A program made the position numbers and the translations under genes. The notes under the pieces are model-generated. The model was not told the DNA's origin. It worked only from the letters and a program-made list of their open reading frames with translations, and did no database searches. From Volutella citrinella (taxonomy: Eukaryota; Ascomycota; Sordariomycetes; Hypocreales; Nectriaceae), in contig JAWZSP010000004.1 of assembly GCA_034401135.1 (NCBI GenBank), positions 2,976,001 to 3,040,000 of the forward strand: DNA of 64,000 nt. The letters are read 5' to 3'. Numbering within the stretch: the first letter of the stretch is position 1; each line of letters begins with the position of its first letter. This document shows positions 23,670-33,113 of the stretch, one piece after another.

Positions 23670-25025
23670 ATGAACACTCAAATCTCTTTTCTTGTAAGTG
23701 CCATCGCATCGTCCCATTGTCACACAATGCCCGGTTTTCGAGTCAATTGGCCAGTCCATCACCACATGTGAGTGAGTGACGGAGTCAATTGTCTCCGAAC
23801 TGGCTTGGAAGACAACTGGCTGTCAATCCGTGGCCTCCTCGATCTGACCTCGTCTCCCCCCTTCCCCCAACAGGACGGCACCTACACGCTGATTCACATT
23901 CCGCTGAATCTATACTCAAACTTCATTCAACCGATTCTTCGAGTGCTGCTTCCGCAAAGCCAGACAATTGCCCCCTCACGCGACTCGCCTGAGTACGAGA
24001 TTCAAGGCCTCACCCCTGATGGCCAACACGTCTTTCTCAACATCAGCATCACCCCAATTGAGTGCTCGTTGGTCTGCCATTCGACATGGGCCAAGAATGT
24101 CTTTGAACCTGTGCTTGACACACTGGGCCGCGACGTTGCCAAGTCCGTCTCCATCACCAAGGACAGCTATCTGATACTCTCAGTCATCAGTGCCGGCATC
24201 GACGCCGGCGGTCGCGTCATCGAATTGACCTCCCCTCTTGCGCTGGCGGGCATCCCCATCTTCTACATCACAACCTATTACTCCGACTTCATACTAGTCC
24301 CGACCAAGGAACGGAAAAAGGTGACACAATCGCTCATCGCAAAGGGGTTCGAGCTCTGCGAGAACCAATCCAACTTTAGGGCTCCCGACGCATACGGACA
24401 TGAACCTATCAAGAGCAAGACGGCAGGCCCGGTGCCTGCCTCATCCCTGCCGTCCGCCGTGACCGAGATGGAGACGCGGACCTTTGGCCTTCTCAAGAAG
24501 CGCAATGTGGCGCCCTATATCGCAGACGACCTCAAGCTCGTCCACTGCTCGGGCCGCGAGATGTCTCAGATGCCGAGCGAGTACAACCACCGCCCCTCCG
24601 TGAGCCGTGCCACCACCGGAATGGCCCGTCGACCAAGCTGGACAGACCATGTGGACACCAAGCTGTACACCTGTCTTGTCTCCGCCCTCATCTCTCAGCC
24701 GCGCTTCATGTCCATCACGCTCGCTCAGGAAGACCCGCCGTCTCTCCTCCTCGACAAAACGCTGCTGACTGTCTTTGGCGATAGCCTGGTGGGTGACACG
24801 GATGGTTGTCTGATTCCCATCTTCCTCGACCTTGCCAACCTGCCGCTTGAGGCAACGGGTATCGTGTGTGGTGTGGCAGGCCGCCTCGTCCAGGACATGC
24901 AGATGACGGAGAGTTTCGAGCTCTCGTACCTCTCCACTGCACAGGCCGGTGCCGTCATTCTCTCCGAGGAGCAGTCTGTTCGGGCCCTTGATGTTTTGAA
25001 GCCGTTGCTGAGCAAGGACGCATGA
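23670..25025 (+). CDS. CASTOR/GATS-like ACT-domain protein
   Basis: Two exons, 23670-23693 and 23874-25025, give 391 aa. The 8-codon first exon (MNTQISFL, donor CTTGTAAGT) joins DGTYTLIHIPLNLYS across a 180-nt intron with a CCCCAACAG acceptor. The frame also reads back to a GTG at 23772, but the spliced start matches the family pattern. Animal CASTOR1 binds arginine and relieves GATOR2 inhibition upstream of TORC1; the role of fungal members is not settled. Seen: the N-terminal ACT-like module; the signature ELTSPLALAGIPIFYITTYY followed by SDFILVP near 125-150; a linker with basic and Ser-rich stretches (about 190-270); and a second ACT-like module near 285-350 with LPLEATGIVCGVAGRLVQ. It converges on the YIH1-like gene. 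Confidence 0.8.
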
Positions 25026-25424
25026 AATCCCTAGCTGTGGCACAAATCCCTGGGGTAACTAGGCGTGGTATACGTCCTGTCATGAGGTAATGATATCAGA
25101 TCGGGTGTCGGCGCTCCCCATCTCTCAGTGCCCGAGAGCGGTGGGATCGGTCATTTAGTACGGGAAACCCGTGGAATATGCCAGCGCGGACGGATGTGAT
25201 CTGGGATGGGATTCGCGCTTGTTTGTAAAAAAAAAAAGTCTGGTGATGGCATTGTGTGATTGGCGTTGGCGGGGGCAGGTCTTGGTTGCTCTTTGCAAGA
25301 TACCATCTTCCCGTAGCAATCTTCTTTTCTTGGCGTCCTTTGCTTGTCCTGATTGCCTGGCGGGGCTCTGGCTCCGTGGTACGATGCCATGATATTCATA
25401 GTCGATGGAGGGACACCTTCTCGC
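25026..25424. other. Convergent 3' region, CASTOR-like and YIH1-like
   Basis: The 399 nt separate two converging stop codons. An A-rich run near 25227-25238 is the only notable simple sequence. No gene is seen. Confidence 0.5.
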
Positions 25425-26255
25425 CTACCTGCCCTTCTTCTTCTCCTCCACCATGCCCGCGCGCACAAACCCGTCTCTGGCGACGCCGTTGATGAGCGCG
25501 AACCGCCTAGGCCCGAGCTTGACACCGCCGTACCACCGCGTCACGACGACCATGGCGTCCCAGATGTCCATGAGCTGCATGAGGTGCAGCAGGCGCCCCC
25601 CGGCGGCGGCCTCGCCGTCGTCGTCACAGTCCTGGAAGCTCGCGGCGCCAGGCCCGCGGATACGCCAGGCCGTCATGTTGTGCGTGGCGGACCGGATGCG
25701 CTTGTCCGACGCAAGCAGCTGGGAGACGTAGTTGCGCGCTTGTTCTGTCGACGACACGGGCGCGACGTGGGCGATGAAGGTGGAGCGGGAGTCGACGAGG
25801 GGTTCGGAGAGAGTCCACGACGGAGGCGGGAACGCCGAGGCGTCAAAGGACGAGATATCCCGTGCGGATCGCGGCTCGGGCTCGGCCTCGGGCTCAGAGT
25901 CGGACTCGGCGGCGGCGGCCTCTTCAGCTGCTGCTTCCTCCTCGCTGCGCCGTGAGAAATCCTCGACCGCGTCGAAGAGGCACACCAGACCAGGCTGGAA
26001 CACGGCGCCGACGACGTCCCGGAACAGAGCCAGATCGCGAGCTCCGGCGCCACGCTTCCCCCCGGAGCTGTGCTGCGTGCCGAGCACCGAGGGCGGGCTG
26101 GCGGGGTAGTCGTCCGGGAAGCTGAGGCGCAGCGATGATGCTTCGCCAGGAAGCTTGAGGACATAGGTGCCGCGGGCGTCGTCGGCCGGGACAAGCGTGC
26201 CGTCGCCGTATATCGAGTTGAGGGCTTCCACCTCGTCGAGGAGTTCGTCGGACAT
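25425..26255 (-). CDS. YIH1/IMPACT-like GCN2 regulator (RWD + UPF0029)
   Basis: Intronless, 276 aa from the ATG at 26255. The open frame continues upstream into the VMA1 terminal exon, but [19 protein letters not shown] is the canonical RWD start. Yih1/IMPACT competes with Gcn2 for Gcn1 and so dampens the general amino-acid control response. Seen: an RWD domain at about 1-110, with [13 protein letters not shown] supplying the conserved YP motif; an acidic, Ala/Glu-rich linker (about 115-145); and the ancient UPF0029 domain from about 155, with [44 protein letters not shown] and [17 protein letters not shown]. It lies just downstream of VMA1 on the same strand, 392 nt apart. It could also be another RWD/UPF0029 protein such as a Ydl177c-like paralogue. 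Confidence 0.8.
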   Translation of the reverse strand: MSDELLDEVEALNSIYGDGTLVPADDARGTYVLKLPGEASSLRLSFPDDYPASPPSVLGTQHSSGGKRGAGARDLALFRDVVGAVFQPGLVCLFDAVEDFSRRSEEEAAAEEAAAAESDSEPEAEPEPRSARDISSFDASAFPPPSWTLSEPLVDSRSTFIAHVAPVSSTEQARNYVSQLLASDKRIRSATHNMTAWRIRGPGAASFQDCDDDGEAAAGGRLLHLMQLMDIWDAMVVVTRWYGGVKLGPRRFALINGVARDGFVRAGMVEEKKKGR

Positions 26256-26647
26256 GGCGCGGCGGAGGAGGGAAGGGGATTGAGGAGGGGGGGGGGGGGG
26301 GGGCGGTATTGTAGGGAGTATATGGCGGAGGAGCTCAGGTTGTCGACGGGAAGGAGTGAGGGAGAGACAGGTTCGATGATTGCCCCACCTACGAAGCCGA
26401 GCCTCCCCCGACAGGCTCCGACCCCACCACAAGCACATGAAAGGCTCCCAGCAGCAGCATGTAGATGAATGAAAACGCAAAATCAAACTGAAATCGATGT
26501 GGATTGAATACACTAGACTACTTGCCGCTGCCAAAGAGCTTCGGAATATCGGTCGTCTTCTGACCTGTGCCGCGACATAAACCCATCTATAGGACTTCCC
26601 CTGCCCGAAATGCAACATCCTCAAACATGACCCGTCTGGGTCGTTTC
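26256..26647. other. Gap between VMA1 stop and YIH1-like start
   Basis: The 392 nt hold the VMA1 3' end and the YIH1-like promoter. A G17 tract lies just before the YIH1-like ATG. The stretch around 26480-26520 is AT-richer and could be the VMA1 3' UTR. Confidence 0.5.
26287..26303. repeat. Poly-G tract (C17 in the YIH1-like leader)
   Basis: Seventeen consecutive G on the + strand, ending 31 nt upstream of the YIH1-like start. In a transcript of that gene it would be poly-C. Homopolymer length may be affected by sequencing error. Confidence 0.8.
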
Positions 26648-29074
26648 TTATTCGTCCATGACAGACGCAAACTTGTCCGTCATCTTCTGGTGGATGGCCT
26701 CGTACTGTTGAGAGATTCGTCAGCTTCGGTGTGCGCAGGCGGCTCGCATCGTTTTCAGCACGAACCTTCTTGGTGATCACGTCCTCGCCATCGGTGGGAA
26801 CCTCAAACTTCAGTTGTCGCAGCTGAGCCTGCAGGTCCGAAGTGGCCTCTCGCACCTTGGCCCAGCTCTGGCCCTGCGAGATGACCTTCTGCGCCTCATC
26901 GTGGAACCCGACCATTAGCTTCATCATCCACTCCGTCTTCCAGATAGGGCAGAACTGATCGTAGTCAGAGTAACCGTTCTGCTGCAGGAAGTCCTCCTTC
27001 ACGAGGCCAGCAATGTCCAAGGTGATCTTGTCGGTATCAGACAGGGCGCTCTTGCCGACGAGCTGCACGACTTGGTCAAGCTCGTCGGAGTCGGAGAGGA
27101 TCTGCTTGATGCGGTCACGGAGGCGAGGGAACTCAGGGTAGTCCTTCTCGTAGTGCTTGTCGAGGACTCGTGTGTACTTGCTGTACGAGACGACAGTGTT
27201 GATAGAGGGGAAGTGCTTTCGCTGCGCCAGCTTCTTGTCGAGACCCCAGAAGACCTGGACAATGTTGAGGGTTGAGGTGGTGACAGGATCCGAGAAATCA
27301 CCACCAGGGGGGCTGACAGCGCCGACAATGCTGACACTGCCCTCGCTCTCAGGCGAGCCGAGAGTCTTGACCTTGCCACCACGTTCGTAGAAAGAGGCGA
27401 GCTTGGCGCTCAGGTAGGCGGGGAAACCCTGGTCAGCAGGCATTTCTCCCAGACGACCGGAAAGCTCACGAAGAGCCTCAGCCCATCGAGATGTCGAGTC
27501 AGCCATCATGGCGACGTTTAGGCCCTGGTCGCGGAAATACTCGGCCACGGTAATTCCAGTGTAGATAGAAGCCTCTCGGGCAGCCACGGGCATGTTGGAG
27601 GTGTTGGCGATGAGCGTCGTTCGCTTCATGATGGGCTCACGGCGACCGTCGATCTCGATCGTCAGCTCAGGGAAGTCCTTCAAGACTTCGGCCATCTCAT
27701 TTCCTCGTTCGCCACATCTCCCAGCTGTTAGTTTGATTGCGGAAGGATAAGGGGTTATGGGAAGAAGAGGACATACCCCACGTAAACAATGACATCGCTG
27801 TTGGAGAACTTGGAGACAGACTGGCTAATGACAGTCTTACCACAGCCAAAAGCACCCGGAATGGCGATGGTACCGCCGAGGACACCGGGGAAGAGGGCGT
27901 CAAGCACACGCTGGCCGACGATGAAGGGCTGGTCGGCAGCAAGCTTCTCTGTAGAGGGCCGAGGCACTCGGACGGGCCAGGTCTGCATCATAGGATACTC
28001 TGTCTTCTTGCCATTGAACTCAACCTCGAGGAGATTTTCAATGACGGTGTACTCGCCCTTGGGGGCAATCTTGGTAATGGTGCCTCGAGCGCGGGGAGGC
28101 AGAAGGATTCGGTGTTCGCGGAGGAAGGAGTTCTCAAAGACGGTGCCCCAAACATCACCGCCAGAGATGTGATCGCCAACCTTGACGGTGGGGTTGAACT
28201 CCCACTTCTTCTTGCGGTCAAGAGCAGGGACAGCGACACCGCGAGGGATATAGATTGAGTCGGACACTTCAGAAATTTCCTGTAGGGGACGCTGGATACC
28301 GTCGTAAATGGAGTTGAGCAGACCAGGGCCAAGCTCAACGGCCAAGGGCTTGCCGGTTCGGGCGACAGGATCGCCAATGGTGAGACCAGCTGTGCGGAGT
28401 TAGCTCGGTCAAGACAATGAGGGCGTGGGGAGGTTGTACAGGTCTCCTCGTAGACTTGGACGGTGGCATGGTCGGCATTGATTCGAATGACTTCACCGAC
28501 GAGGTTATCATGGCCAACTTTGACCTGGATGGCACGTCAGCATGGAGCGGATTATATGTGTCGAGGGTAAATGACGTACAAGCTCGTGCATGGCTACACC
28601 GAGCATGTCCTCGGCGACGACGACGGGACTGTGCTACGGTCAGTACTGGCGCTGGAAGGAGTGGACATCATCGGTTCGAAGGCAATCGGCGGTGTTTCGA
28701 GGAAGAATTAACTGCTATCGTGAAAGACTAACCCGGAGATGGAGTAGATTTTGCCTGGCAGAGGGACCTTATGTTAGCAATGGACACACCCTGACCCCAA
28801 CAGGCAGACATAAATGGTGGGCGACAGCAGCTTCGGATGGAAGACTCACCATAGTGAATAGCGTCGCCATCGCTAGTGTTATTGGCAGCCTTCGCTTTCT
28901 AAGGCAGGGGAGATGGAAGTCAGCACGGAGATGGAGTCGGGCCTGGCGGTTGGGCTATTGCATCGCCATGGTCGTCACCACGGACATGTTGCGACAGGTA
29001 TGGATGGCAGGGCGGGCAGCGCGCAGCCAACGGCGTCGGATGGGGGCCAAGGGAGGAATACGTACAGGAGCCAT
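26648..29074 (-). CDS. VMA1: V-type proton ATPase catalytic subunit A
   Basis: Eight exons: 29066-29074, 28850-28898, 28733-28754, 28580-28628, 28440-28524, 27777-28389, 26766-27717, 26648-26704, giving 611 aa, normal for an intein-free fungal subunit A. Vma1 is the ATP-hydrolysing subunit of the V1 sector and drives acidification of vacuole and endosomes. Splicing rebuilds [55 protein letters not shown] and [20 protein letters not shown]. The Walker A loop GAFGCGKT is near residue 250; [10 protein letters not shown] is rebuilt across an intron, and [12 protein letters not shown] follows. The C-terminus is [18 protein letters not shown]. The first exon is just ATGGCTCCT. Five of the seven introns fall in the first 700 nt of the gene. 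No intein insertion is present at the P-loop. An in-frame upstream extension is reported separately. Confidence 0.95.
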
Positions 29075-30128
29075 CTTGGGCGTTATGGCAGGCGCTGCGT
29101 CGAGCTCGCGATGTGGATGGGGAGAGGAGCTCTGGGCGGGCGGCGATGGTGACGGCGAGGGCGAGGGCGTGGAGGGAGGCGGAGGTGATGGTGGTGGAGA
29201 GTTTGGCAGAGGTAGCTCACAAGCTACGCTGGCGATGCTGCTGATTATGTCAAGGCTAAGGCTGGGAGCAATAGCACCAGCACCAGCACCAGCCAGGCCG
29301 CCGGAGGTGTCTCTGGTACCAGAAGGTGGGGCAAGCGTCACAGCAGCTGTTGCAGTGACGACGGTGGACCGTGCAGGGGGTTCGTCGCTGGAGCCGGAGC
29401 TGGGGCGGCTGGGCCCATAGTGGTCGCTGTCCTGGCTCTGGCTGGCGTGGCCCTGGCCCTGTCCCTGCAAGTGCCGTTGCCTGTCGCTGGGACTGCGACT
29501 GCCGCCGCCATCTCTAGGATCCAGGTGCGTTTGCTGCTCGTCATCACTCTCGCTGCCAGTGTCCCCGTTGTTGCGTGCGCGGATGAGCTCCAGCAGCGAT
29601 GGCCGGGCCCTGAGGCGAGGGCGGATTCCCAGCTGCATGCACTCCGCTGCGGGGGCCGTCGACTGGGTGTGCAGCTAAATACGGCCGAGATGGGGAGCTG
29701 TGGGCGGCGCGGTTGTGTTGCAGTTGGGTGTGTGTGTGTGTAGATGACGCGCGTTGTAGCGAGTGGAGGTGCTGAACACGGGGAGCGATGGGGGCGCTGT
29801 GAATGGTGCCCGATCAAGAGCTCCCGTCGGCAGTTGGTTGGTCGTCGTTAGCCTGGCCTAGGCTCTTGGCTTACCTAGGTGCTCTTTGCTTAGGTCCAGG
29901 CTCATGCTTGGGATCAGTTCTTAGCCCAGGCTCAGGCTCATGCTTGTTCACATCTCATTAGGATAGGGTGCTCTTAAATTGAGTCAAGCACCAAGATAAT
30001 CCCTTTGATATGGCACGCAGGCTCTTAAACTAACAAGCAGCAGAACATTTATTCAAGTCTACTAACTATTTGTACACCCATGAAACGACGCGACGCTGAC
30101 GACAACAGGCTGCAGATCCGATCCGACA
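29075..30128. promoter_or_regulatory. VMA1 upstream region
   Basis: Between the VMA1 start and the M13 peptidase stop. On the - strand an ATG at 29638 opens a frame that runs without a stop into the VMA1 ATG. Further out there is a GT microsatellite (about 29728-29740) and CCTAGG-type motifs near 29855-29880. The rest (about 29960-30128) is AT-richer, probably the peptidase 3' region. Confidence 0.45.
29897..29946. repeat. Short direct repeat upstream of VMA1
   Basis: The 14-mer CAGGCTCATGCTTG occurs at 29897-29910 and again at 29933-29946, with related CTTAGG/CCCAGG pieces between. It is a small local duplication or a pair of binding sites; no function is assigned. Confidence 0.6.
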
Positions 30129-32363
30129 TCACCACAGCTCGCACACAGGCTCCTTGTTCGGGCAGTTGAATGCCCTCTTGAACCCCTCGGAGTTGTCCAG
30201 CGCATACTGGATCCGAGCTCCATTGGGGCTATGCGGATCCGTCTGGATCTGATGGAGGACTGCCTTCGCCGTCTGGTTGCGGCACCAGCTCTGGCCCCAT
30301 TTCACAAAGAAGAGCTGCTCGTGCGTAAACTTGTCGAGGCCCGGCAGACTCTGGGCCCTGCTCTGGCTCGACAGCTTCTTCCACGCCTCGAAGCTCGTCA
30401 CCACGCCGCCCGTGTCAGCAATGTTCTCCCCCAGGGTGAGGTTGCCGTTCACGCGCACCATGGTTCCGTTGGGCGCCTGCGCCTGGAACTGGCCGTACTG
30501 CTTGACGAAGCATTCCGACTTCTGGTCAAAGTTTGCGATGCTCGTCTCGTCCCACCACTTGGTGATCCTTCCGTCAGCGTCGAAGTGGCGACCGAGGTTG
30601 TCGAACCCGTGCGTAATCTCGTGGCCAACAACGCTGCCAAGGCCACCGTAGTTGATGTAGGATGGGAACCCGGCGTCGTACAACGGGAACTGCTGTATTC
30701 CTAGTGTCATCAGGATGCCGTTGAGATGCGCCTCGTGAAATGCATTGGCCATGAGTGTGCTGCATGGGAAGCGTTCCCGGCTGGTTGGCTCGTTGAGAGT
30801 CTCCCACCGTCTGGCAATATTTTCCTTGGTGAGTGAGAGTACAGTGTTGACGAGCGACGATGTAATATTCACGCCCCCGTAGTACTTCTTCATTGCCAGG
30901 GGTTGGAGAACCTTGGGATCGGATGGTATCGCAACCTTCTCCGTCATCTTGTCAAGCTTGCTGACCGATGCCTCCTTGACTTGTTGGCTGGCCCATTCTC
31001 TGGTCTCTATGCGCTCCTTGAAGGTAGCCTTGACATTTTTGATCATTTCAAAGACGAGATCCCTGGCCTTTGGTGAATAGAACTTGTCCAGGAAGAAGCG
31101 GGAGAGAGTCCAAGTCAACCCCACGGGCCCAATATCCGCAATGACTGCACCGTTGCTACTGGATACCCAGCGAGCGCCACTGTCCAAAAGCGCCACGCAC
31201 ATCTTCCATCGAGGGAGCCGGTTTTTGGCATGGCCGGTTGCCTCCTTCTGGCGGAAATGGGTATAAGCGTTGGTAGGCTCGGATTCGACGTAAGGCGAGA
31301 GGCCCGACACCGCCGTCCAGATGAAAAACGTCTGGATAACCTCCGCTGGAGTCTCGGTGAGGAGGTCAGAGACATTCTTGAAGTATGCCGGACCATGGAC
31401 GATGATAGTCTTGTTGTTGTTGGCGCTGCCCTTGGGAGCCAACTGGTCGACCACGTATCGAAAGTTGAGCTGCGGCGCAAGTTTGTCAATTTCGCCGAGA
31501 GGGATCCTCCCAATCATAGGCTTTTCCTTCGCTGCGAGGGCGCCAAGACCCATTATTGTATTGTGTAGCTCATAGGCCGCCGCCATACGAGTCGTGGCAT
31601 CCTCGACAGTCAGGTTGGCCGGGTGCACAGCCGAAATGAGGCTACCGGTGAGGTTGAGATAGTTCTGGAGATTCTCTTTAGCTGGAAGGGGACGGTGGCC
31701 GCCTTGGGGCAAAGCAACGAAGATGGTGCTGGTATTGGGGTCTTCCAACCGCCGTTTGATAGTGAGTCTGCTGAATGACTCAAATCCAAACCTCTCAAAG
31801 AGCGTGATGGTGTTGCCCAGGGCGTCAGAGTAGTCGTGGCCATTGATCTGTCCCTTTAGCACGCCCTCGGTTGGAAAAGCGTCGGTGATCTGCTTTACGA
31901 AGGACCTAAGCGGCTTGAGCCCTTGATTTTTTAGAGCCTTCGTGTTCATGCAAACTCCGTACGCCTTCTGAAGCTGAGCGAGGTTGTCCTTGTCTGCCTT
32001 GACTTCTTCCTTTGTCAAGTTGACAGCGATCCAGCCACGTTTATCGCCAGATGGGTAAGGCGACTCGAGGATTTGCTTTACTGAGTGCCACGTTCGTTCC
32101 CGAATAAAAGACAGAGTGGTGAACGAGCTTTGGTCGGGAGGGGTGGCATGCTCAGACGCCCAATTGCCACAAACAACTGCAAACCAGCTTAGCAAACATC
32201 TTGGCAGAGACGGAACAAGGAAGTACGTACGCTGGTCAAAGTCGGTGCAAGGATCCAAATTCGTGTAATTTGGAGACAGGCTCGAGAGGATCTCCGAGGC
32301 GAGACGGACGCACATAGGCGTCGTGCAAACATCACCTCCGCCAGCAGCAGCAAAGGGAGCCAT
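30129..32363 (-). CDS. M13 (neprilysin-family) zinc metallopeptidase
   Basis: Two exons, 32231-32363 and 30129-32176, give 726 aa. The 54-nt intron interrupts the conserved start of the peptidase domain and splicing restores DPCTDFDQLVCGNWASEHA. M13 enzymes cleave peptides with a single zinc. Seen: the zinc motif HEITHGFD (about 561-568) with the downstream third ligand in LGENIADTGG (about 625-634); NAFH in place of the more usual NAY/FY substrate-binding block; and a C-terminal CPNKEPVCELW close to the family's conserved Cys-ending tail. No signal peptide or membrane anchor is visible at the N-terminus (MAPFAAAGGGDVCTTPMCV). An in-frame TAG lies 12 nt upstream, so any secretion signal would need an unseen upstream exon. 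The sphingomyelinase-like gene lies upstream on the same strand. Confidence 0.88.
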   Translation of the reverse strand: MAPFAAAGGGDVCTTPMCVRLASEILSSLSPNYTNLDPCTDFDQRTYFLVPSLPRCLLSWFAVVCGNWASEHATPPDQSSFTTLSFIRERTWHSVKQILESPYPSGDKRGWIAVNLTKEEVKADKDNLAQLQKAYGVCMNTKALKNQGLKPLRSFVKQITDAFPTEGVLKGQINGHDYSDALGNTITLFERFGFESFSRLTIKRRLEDPNTSTIFVALPQGGHRPLPAKENLQNYLNLTGSLISAVHPANLTVEDATTRMAAAYELHNTIMGLGALAAKEKPMIGRIPLGEIDKLAPQLNFRYVVDQLAPKGSANNNKTIIVHGPAYFKNVSDLLTETPAEVIQTFFIWTAVSGLSPYVESEPTNAYTHFRQKEATGHAKNRLPRWKMCVALLDSGARWVSSSNGAVIADIGPVGLTWTLSRFFLDKFYSPKARDLVFEMIKNVKATFKERIETREWASQQVKEASVSKLDKMTEKVAIPSDPKVLQPLAMKKYYGGVNITSSLVNTVLSLTKENIARRWETLNEPTSRERFPCSTLMANAFHEAHLNGILMTLGIQQFPLYDAGFPSYINYGGLGSVVGHEITHGFDNLGRHFDADGRITKWWDETSIANFDQKSECFVKQYGQFQAQAPNGTMVRVNGNLTLGENIADTGGVVTSFEAWKKLSSQSRAQSLPGLDKFTHEQLFFVKWGQSWCRNQTAKAVLHQIQTDPHSPNGARIQYALDNSEGFKRAFNCPNKEPVCELW

Positions 32364-33113
32364 TCGTGAAGGCTAGGGCACGGCCGACGGCGAATTGTGT
32401 TGGCGACGCAGAAGTAGAAAAGAGGATATGGGTTCGAAGGAAAAGACCCTGCATTCAATATCTAAAATGAGTGGTGTTTGTGACGTTGCTTGTCCCCAGG
32501 ATCCGTCTTGATGAGGATGTGTCAGAAAGAAACGTGAGTAACCTCCGGGGAGTGCCACCACTTTTAACACTCAGGGCCAGTTTTCCTATGAAGCATTTCT
32601 CCGTTCGACTACCTGCATGGTTCCGGGTCCTGCGCGCTCCAATATGCGATGGAAAAGTTTACCAGCCTTGGGCACCGCTGTGAGCACCAAGAGAAATCCA
32701 TGCAGGTGGTGCCCACACCTTACTGCCCCGATAATGCGAGAGCACCTTGCAGTATCTCAATGGCCCGAAGGAGATGCTAGAGATGTGCCAAAGGATCCAA
32801 AGGTTGGTCGACATCCATGTTGTCCACGGCAGATGCCAACCTCCGTTCGTTCACCAAGCAACCAAGCTCGTGGGTCGCCGAGGCCTCGGAGGAAGAAATC
32901 AAGGAGGATCCTGACAGGCAAATTTGACATCCCGCAAAGGTAAAATTTCTCTGTCCAGAACGGTGCCTATCTGGTGTGCGAGAAAGCCCTGCGCCGATGA
33001 AGACATGGCGTTGCAACGTCCTGACGGAGGACAGCCTTCAGTCTCCATCTTGTGTGCCCCCGACAACGAATGAAACGACCTCGCCCATATGTACTCACTG
33101 GCCTGGCGTTGCC
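32364..33113. other. Gap between the sphingomyelinase-like and M13 genes
   Basis: The 750 nt hold the 3' end of the phosphodiesterase gene and the promoter of the M13 gene. No gene is recognised. A possible upstream exon of the M13 gene could hide near 32370-32470, because a TAG acceptor-like site sits 9 nt before its ATG. Confidence 0.4.

Noticed and set aside
25425..27695. Single 756-codon - strand frame joining VMA1 and the YIH1-like protein
   Set aside because: It looks like a fusion protein but is read-through of the VMA1 intron and 3' UTR. A terminal VMA1 exon ending in a normal C-terminus (26648-26704) and a canonical RWD start at 26255 show two genes.
26648..29074. Possible VMA1 intein, as in some yeasts
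   Set aside because: The P-loop segment [12 protein letters not shown] is continuous and the reconstructed length (611 aa) is that of an intein-free subunit.
28590..29420. 276-codon + strand frame opposite the VMA1 5' exons
   Set aside because: It spans VMA1 introns and the antisense of Pro/Ser repeats; Gly-rich low complexity with no family resemblance.
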